Below, piece by piece: positions 4,841 through 8,658 of a stretch of DNA of 8,658 nucleotides. This DNA is from Opitutaceae bacterium (GTDB lineage Bacteria > Verrucomicrobiota > Verrucomicrobiia > Opitutales > Opitutaceae): assembly GCA_023269455.1 (NCBI GenBank), contig JAHFTG010000084.1, forward strand, positions 1 to 8,658, given 5' to 3'. The notes under the pieces were generated by a model, which made no database searches, was not told the origin of the DNA, and saw only the letters and a list, made by a program, of their open reading frames with translations. The position numbers and the translations under genes are program-made. Positions within the stretch are counted from its first letter, which is position 1. Every line of letters starts with the position of its first letter.

Positions 4841-7800
4841 TTATTGCCCGCTGACGCGTAGCCGAAGAAAACGATGAGCGCTCGCCGTGACGGCGACCGT
4901 GTCGGTGTAGGTATAGGTTTGGCCTATCGTGAGCAGGCCGGCGAGAGGGATGCTGGTCCAGGCACCGGAGAGGTCTCCATTGACTTCGATGGAGTAGGCG
5001 ATGTCGGCGCGCTGCGGCGCGAACGTCAGCGTTAGATAGGTTGTTCCATTGCTGGTAACGGTGCCCACCTTGGGAAGAATGGCGCTGTTGGCGACAGTGG
5101 GTGTGCCACCAAGGGCATATTCAAGCAGGTTGGGCAAACCGTCCAAGTTGGAGACGGCGCTATCGGCGGCGATCCCGGTGTTGGCGGTGGTGCCGAAGGA
5201 GGATTGCCGCCAGCTTTGCAGCGCGGTGTTGATCGTGATGGTAAAAGCCTGAGTGGCGTCGGGAGCCGTCCCGTTGCTGGCGGTGAGCGTGCCACTGAAA
5301 GTGCCCGCCATCGTGGGCGTGCCCGAGATTACGCCTGCGCCGGAAATCGTCAGTCCATTGGGCAAGGATCCCGATGTGACGGTAAAAGCGAGGGGAGGCA
5401 GCCCAGTTGCCGTGCAGGAGTAGAGATAGGACGCGCTGATCGTGCCACTGGCGGCGGGGGGAGAACTGGTGAATTGCGGCTGCATGGGGAATGCCGCGTA
5501 GCCCTGCCAAGTGGGCGAGGTGAAACCCGTGCTACCTTTCACGTAATATACGATGAAGCCGTTCGCCACTGAAACGAAGGCACCGGAACCCAAAGCCGGA
5601 GCGTTTCCTCCAAAGATTGCGTTGGTCAGCAAGCTGCAGCCGTTGAATGCCGATGATCCAATACTGGTGACGCTGGATGGAATCGTTAAGCTGGTCAGCA
5701 TGCTGCAACCGTTGAATGCCGAGGTTAAGATGCTGACGACACTGGCGGGAATCGCGTAGGCACCGCTTTTGGTGGCGGGGAATTGAATTAACGATGTTTG
5801 CAGTTTATCGAAGAGCACACCGTCTGAACTGCTGTAGCTCGTGTTCGCGGCATCGACTGAGATCGAAGCAAGCCCACTGCAACCGGCGAACGCACCACTG
5901 CCGATACTAGTTACGCCAGCAGGAATCGACACGCTGGTGAGTCCGATACAATCTTGGAATGCGTCGTAGGAGATACTGGTGACGCTGGGTGGAATCGTAT
6001 AGGTTGCACCTTTGGCTGCCGGAAATTGAACGAGTGATGTTTGCAATTTATTGAAAAGCACCCCGTCCAAACTGCTGTAGGCCGGATTGGCAGCATCGAC
6101 CGTTATCGAAGCAAGCCCGCTGGAGCCGTAAAAATTCGAGGTATCGATACTAGTCACGCCAGCAGGAATCGAAACGCTGGTGAGTTTGGTGCAGTTTCTG
6201 AACGCATTGAGCCCGATGCCGGTCACGGTGGATGGAATCGTGTAGGCACCGCTCTTGGCGGCGGGAAATTGAATGAACGATGTTTGCAGTTTATCGAAGA
6301 GCACACCGTCTAAACTGCTGTAATTCGGATTCGCGGCATCGACTGAGATCGAAGCAAGCCCACTGCAACCTAGGAATGCATTGGATCCGATGCTGGTCAC
6401 GCCAGTAGTGATTGAAACGCTGGTGAGCCCGCTGCAGCCGCTGAATGCATAGGCTCCAATAGTGGTGACACTGGATGGAATTGAAATGCTGGTGAGCCCG
6501 CTGCAGCCGTAGAAATCATAGTCTGCGATATAGGTCGCTCCAGCAGGAATAGTTGCGTTAGTTAGTCCGCTGCATCCATAGAACTTCGCGGTTCCTATGC
6601 TGGTCAAGCCGGAGGGAATCGTTATGCTAGTTAGTCCCCTGCAGCCTGAGAAAACATAGCTTCCGATGCTGGTCAGGCCGGCGGGAATGGACACGCCGGT
6701 GAGTCCGCTGCAGCCTTCGAATGCAGAGTTTCCGATACTGGTCACGCTGGATGGAATCGACACCCCGGTCAGCACGCTGCAACCGCCGAATGCAATAGGT
6801 CCGATACTGGTGACACTGGATGGAATCGTGTAGGCTCCGCTCCTGCCTGGCGGGCATTGGATGAGTAATGTTTGTAGCTTATTGAAAAGCACTCCGTCCG
6901 AACTACTGTAGTTTGAATTTGCTACATCAACTGCGATAAAAGCAAGCGCACTACAGCCGGAGAACGCATAGTATCCGATACTGGTCACCCCAGCGGGAAT
7001 CGAAACGCTGGTCAGTCCGCTGCAGCCTGAGAATGCATAATCCACCAGATTGGTAACACCGGATGGAATCGAAACGCTGGTCAGTCCTCGGCAGTTTTCG
7101 AACGCATAGCCTGCTATGCTGGTGACACTGCTGGGAATTGAAACGCTGGCTAGTGCGCTGCAACCGGAGAACGCATAGCTTGTGATACTGGTGAGACTGG
7201 ATGGAATAGAAACGCTGATTAGCCCACTACAGCCCGAGAACGCATAGGTTGCGATGCTGGTGACACCGGATGGAATCGAAACGCTGGTCAGTGCGATGCA
7301 GTTTTGGAAAGCATAGCTTCCGATGCTGGTGACACTGGAGGGAATCGAAATGCTGGTCAGCTTGCCGCAGTATTGGAACACACTGTTTCCGATACTGGTG
7401 ACGCCGATAGGAATCGAAATGCTGGTCAGCCCGTTGCAATTTGCGAACGCACTGTTTCCGATGCTGGTGACGCCCACAGGAAGCGAAACGCTGGTCAGCC
7501 CGTTGCAGTAGCCGAACGCACTTACGCCTATACTGGTGACGCTGGATGGAATAGAAACGCTGGTCAGATGTTCACAGTCGAAGAACGTAAAGTCTGCGAT
7601 ACTGGTAATGCTGGCAGGAATCGAAATGCTGGTCAGGCCGTTGCAGTTTCTGAATGCACCAGATCCGATACTGGTTACGCTTGCAGGAATCGTTAAGCTC
7701 GTCAGCCCGTAGCACAATTGAAACGCATTTTGTCCTATGTTCGTTACACCCCCAGGAATAGAAACACTGGTCAGCCCACTGCAAAAGGCGAACGCGCTGG

Positions 7801-8077
7801 TTCCGATGGCGGTCACCGGCTCGTCGTTAATGGTCGAGGGAATCGTAATTGCACCGGTGACGGAGGTCGGAAAGCCGGTGATGGTGATGGACGTTCCGTT
7901 GTCGGAATAAGTAAAATTCCCAGATGTTCCAGTAGTTGCCGCCGAAAGGGCGGGTAGGATGCAGCACAAAACCGCAAAAAACCTCCATGCGCCGAATGAC
8001 CTTTTTTTTGCTGCCAAGAATCCGCTACAGCCACGGCGGGCACAAAAAAGGGCTGCAGGGTTGGTTTTCTGGTTCAT
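4841..8077 (-). CDS. Secreted BspA-like leucine-rich-repeat (LRR_5) protein with Ig-like domain
   Basis: This 1078-residue protein is probably exported and may act in adhesion or surface interaction, as proposed for BspA-type proteins; the ligand is unknown. From the ATG at 8075-8077 there is a long basic n-region, a hydrophobic stretch FFAVLCCILPALSA, and a likely signal peptidase I site after A46. Residues 47-101 form an LRR cap (ITITGFPTSVTGAITIP). Residues 102-816 contain 21 units of 23 residues (consensus LTSVSIPSSVTSIGxxAFxGCSG) and four 58-residue variants holding VDxANxxYSSxDGVLFxKLQT (378-435, 574-631, 655-712, 736-793). A putative Ig (He_PIG) domain spans about 867-950 (GLPPLAFTVTSGSLPNGLT). 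The last 125 residues carry GLPNLLEYALG and end in HRFLRLRVSGQ, a C-terminal type I associate with verrucomicrobial exported proteins. A TTG ten codons upstream is an alternative start. No clear promoter or ribosome binding site is seen. The frame is intact throughout. Confidence 0.88.
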   Translation of the reverse strand: MNQKTNPAALFCARRGCSGFLAAKKRSFGAWRFFAVLCCILPALSAATTGTSGNFTYSDNGTSITITGFPTSVTGAITIPSTINDEPVTAIGTSAFAFCSGLTSVSIPGGVTNIGQNAFQLCYGLTSLTIPASVTSIGSGAFRNCNGLTSISIPASITSIADFTFFDCEHLTSVSIPSSVTSIGVSAFGYCNGLTSVSLPVGVTSIGNSAFANCNGLTSISIPIGVTSIGNSVFQYCGKLTSISIPSSVTSIGSYAFQNCIALTSVSIPSGVTSIATYAFSGCSGLISVSIPSSLTSITSYAFSGCSALASVSIPSSVTSIAGYAFENCRGLTSVSIPSGVTNLVDYAFSGCSGLTSVSIPAGVTSIGYYAFSGCSALAFIAVDVANSNYSSSDGVLFNKLQTLLIQCPPGRSGAYTIPSSVTSIGPIAFGGCSVLTGVSIPSSVTSIGNSAFEGCSGLTGVSIPAGLTSIGSYVFSGCRGLTSITIPSGLTSIGTAKFYGCSGLTNATIPAGATYIADYDFYGCSGLTSISIPSSVTTIGAYAFSGCSGLTSVSITTGVTSIGSNAFLGCSGLASISVDAANPNYSSLDGVLFDKLQTSFIQFPAAKSGAYTIPSTVTGIGLNAFRNCTKLTSVSIPAGVTSIDTSNFYGSSGLASITVDAANPAYSSLDGVLFNKLQTSLVQFPAAKGATYTIPPSVTSISYDAFQDCIGLTSVSIPAGVTSIGSGAFAGCSGLASISVDAANTSYSSSDGVLFDKLQTSLIQFPATKSGAYAIPASVVSILTSAFNGCSMLTSLTIPSSVTSIGSSAFNGCSLLTNAIFGGNAPALGSGAFVSVANGFIVYYVKGSTGFTSPTWQGYAAFPMQPQFTSSPPAASGTISASYLYSCTATGLPPLAFTVTSGSLPNGLTISGAGVISGTPTMAGTFSGTLTASNGTAPDATQAFTITINTALQSWRQSSFGTTANTGIAADSAVSNLDGLPNLLEYALGGTPTVANSAILPKVGTVTSNGTTYLTLTFAPQRADIAYSIEVNGDLSGAWTSIPLAGLLTIGQTYTYTDTVAVTASAHRFLRLRVSGQ
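5630..6358 (-). repeat. Three tandem 243-bp composite repeats
   Basis: Three head-to-tail copies of an 81-codon composite occupy 6116-6358, 5873-6115 and 5630-5872, each made of one 58-residue variant unit followed by one 23-residue unit. Their shared DNA blocks (for example tgtttgcagtttatcgaaga with small changes) mark this as a more recent, higher-order duplication than the 69-bp array. Confidence 0.85.
5630..7774 (-). repeat. Coding tandem repeat array, 69-bp LRR units
   Basis: This is the DNA encoding the LRR domain. It contains 21 units of 69 bp (23 codons), twelve of them consecutive at 6947-7774, plus four 174-bp variant units at 6773-6946, 6185-6358, 5942-6115 and 5699-5872. Units resemble each other at the nucleotide level (recurring ggaatcgaaacgctggtcag and ccgctgcagcc on the plus strand), so duplication within the gene, not only selection on protein, shaped the array. 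Confidence 0.9.
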
Positions 8078-8262
8078 TGGGTGACTAAAATGTGTGGGGC
8101 TTACCAAGAATGTCTCATGCTACTATGCCGAAAGACCGCCTTGATTGAGCCAGATTACTGCAACTTAGAGCCAGTTAGCCTTTCAAGCTTATATGCCTGA
8201 AATAGCTAGAAACTCACTTTTCTGATCATCGCGTTTCGATGGTCTTGGGCGGGTGTCCGTAA
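8078..8262. other. A/T-rich upstream region of the LRR gene
   Basis: This stretch contains frequent stops in all frames and no recognisable gene. It should contain the minus-strand promoter of the LRR gene. I find A/T-rich patches but no convincing paired -35/-10 elements. Confidence 0.4.
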
Positions 8263-8538
8263 ACACGCATCACCAAAGTTCCTTTTTATTGCGTTCTGTT
8301 TAAAGAGCTGAGGCGGCAGAGTGCCCCGCGTTTGACCGGCGAAGTTTACACTGACACCTCGGCGCTTCCGTTGTTTGAGGAGCTGAGAAAAGTCACGGCG
8401 TCCACACCGTCACTCATAGCATCACAAAAACCGGTCATTTTGAGGGTAAAACAGGCTAAACCTGTCCAAACCGCCTTTGCGGACTCCCCTTCGTATGGGG
8501 TTGATCTGTCGCAAGTTGTCCATAATAGAACAACTTAT
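8263..8538 (+). pseudogene. Probable C-terminal remnant of a tyrosine recombinase (integrase)
   Basis: After a stop at 8260-8262 the plus-strand frame stays open through the tRNA antisense to the window end. Its first part reads ELRRQSAPRLT, GEVYTDTSALPLFEELRKV, which resembles the final catalytic block of phage-type integrases ('LMRHSDPRLT...YTD...LPL'); the Tyr at 8347-8349 would be the nucleophile. The usual His of that block appears as Gln, and no upstream catalytic Arg/His region is found in any frame before 8263, so the gene is truncated at its 5' side. A low-complexity tail then runs directly into the attachment core at 8539, as expected when an integrase gene abuts its own att site. 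Identification is from recalled family patterns only; it could instead be a chance open frame. Confidence 0.45.
8513..8536. repeat. Short inverted repeat next to the tRNA-side attachment core
   Basis: Bases 8513-8519 (aagttgt) are exactly reverse-complemented by 8530-8536 (acaactt), with 10 bases between. It lies 2 bases from the 18-bp core, just 3' of the tRNA on its own strand, inside the integrase-like frame. There is no T-tract on the tRNA strand, so it is a poor terminator. It could be a recombinase arm-type site or simply chance. Confidence 0.4.
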
Positions 8539-8556
8539 AAATTGGAGGCGCGAGCC
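8539..8556 (-). repeat. tRNA-side attachment-site copy
   Basis: This 18-bp segment is identical to 4710-4727. It covers the last 14 bases of tRNA-Cys (acceptor 3' strand, discriminator and CCA) and 4 bases of 3' flank. It reconstitutes an intact tRNA, as expected at the tRNA-proximal end of an integrated element. Confidence 0.75.
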
Positions 8557-8616
8557 GGAATCGAACCGGCGGTAGAGCTTTTGCAGAGCTCGGCCTTACC
8601 ACTTGGCTATCGCGCC
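8543..8616 (-). tRNA. tRNA-Cys (anticodon GCA)
   Basis: The 74-base gene on the minus strand folds as a complete cloverleaf. The acceptor stem is GGCGCGA/TCGCGCC. The anticodon stem is GAGCT/AGCTC around CTGCAAA (anticodon GCA), and the T-stem is GCCGG/CCGGC around TTCGATT. The discriminator is U, normal for tRNA-Cys, and CCA is encoded. Its own terminator appears to have been displaced to 4668-4702 by the island. Only 42 bases of upstream DNA are visible and no promoter can be called. Confidence 0.97.
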
Positions 8617-8658
8617 TTGATGAGAGCGGCGGACGTTGCAGGAAAAAAAATCCATCCG

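Larger units (their letters stand above)
4710..8556. mobile_element. Putative tRNA-Cys genomic island with one large LRR gene
   Basis: The segment is bounded by exact 18-bp direct repeats (4710-4727 and 8539-8556), and the right copy is the 3' end of an intact tRNA-Cys gene. This is the usual signature of integration by a tyrosine recombinase into a tRNA gene. It carries one long minus-strand gene (LRR surface protein) and, beside the tRNA, a plus-strand remnant resembling an integrase C-terminus. Its sequence is visibly richer in A and T than the flanking housekeeping genes. The distal repeat is followed at once by a terminator that fits the original tRNA gene. No complete integrase, transposase or conjugation gene is present. 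An alternative is loss of all but the 3' end of a second tRNA-Cys copy, but that would not explain the integrase-like tail. Confidence 0.65.

Noticed and set aside
7304..7696. Plus-strand open frame with repeated GNRNAGQ-like units
   Set aside because: It is the antisense reading of the LRR repeats; its periodicity is inherited from the coding strand.
5630..7774. CRISPR-like array of regularly spaced repeats
   Set aside because: The 69-bp periodicity lies entirely within an uninterrupted reading frame encoding 23-residue LRR units; there are no constant repeats separated by unique spacers.
8557..8658. Continuation of the plus-strand frame through the tRNA (RAGIEPAVELLQSS)
   Set aside because: This peptide is the antisense of tRNA-Cys, a familiar artefact of frames crossing tRNA genes, and is not counted as part of a protein domain.

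Overview
The window looks like chromosomal DNA of a GC-rich bacterium, most likely a verrucomicrobium of the Opitutae type. That placement is an inference from three things: the GC-rich housekeeping genes, a secreted LRR_5 + putative-Ig protein whose C-terminal domain (with an 'LPNLLEYALG' motif) I associate with this phylum, and short-period repeat arrays at gene joints. All protein genes called lie on the minus strand, so transcription runs from high to low coordinates.

Positions 4627 to 1 hold a compact housekeeping run: parA/soj (chromosome partitioning ATPase), two paralogous ABC-2 permease subunits, rnc (RNase III), and the N-terminal 460 codons of mfd (transcription-repair coupling factor), which leaves the window. 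The permeases are 6 bp apart, and the second overlaps rnc in an ATGA junction. Neither parB nor an ABC ATPase is present. Four different 7- or 8-bp repeat arrays sit at the joints or inside genes: before mfd, in frame within mfd, filling the parA/permease gap as an 86-bp palindrome, and in the parA leader.

Positions 4710 to 8556 look like a small genomic island in the 3' end of a tRNA-Cys gene (8543-8616). An exact 18-bp copy of the tRNA 3' end plus 4 flanking bases recurs in direct orientation at 4710-4727. Seven bases beyond that distal copy is a strong Rho-independent terminator, which I read as the original tRNA-Cys terminator now separated from its tRNA by about 3.8 kb. Inside the island are one large gene for a secreted BspA-like leucine-rich-repeat protein (1078 aa), visibly more A/T-rich than its neighbours, and next to the tRNA an open segment on the plus strand resembling the last part of a tyrosine recombinase, including a candidate catalytic Tyr. 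It appears truncated and its reading frame runs into the antisense of the tRNA. The island therefore looks like a decayed integrative element, or one dependent on a recombinase elsewhere, carrying a single surface-protein gene.

The best candidates for something undescribed are this one-gene tRNA-Cys island and the family of palindromic heptamer arrays, one of which is translated within mfd.
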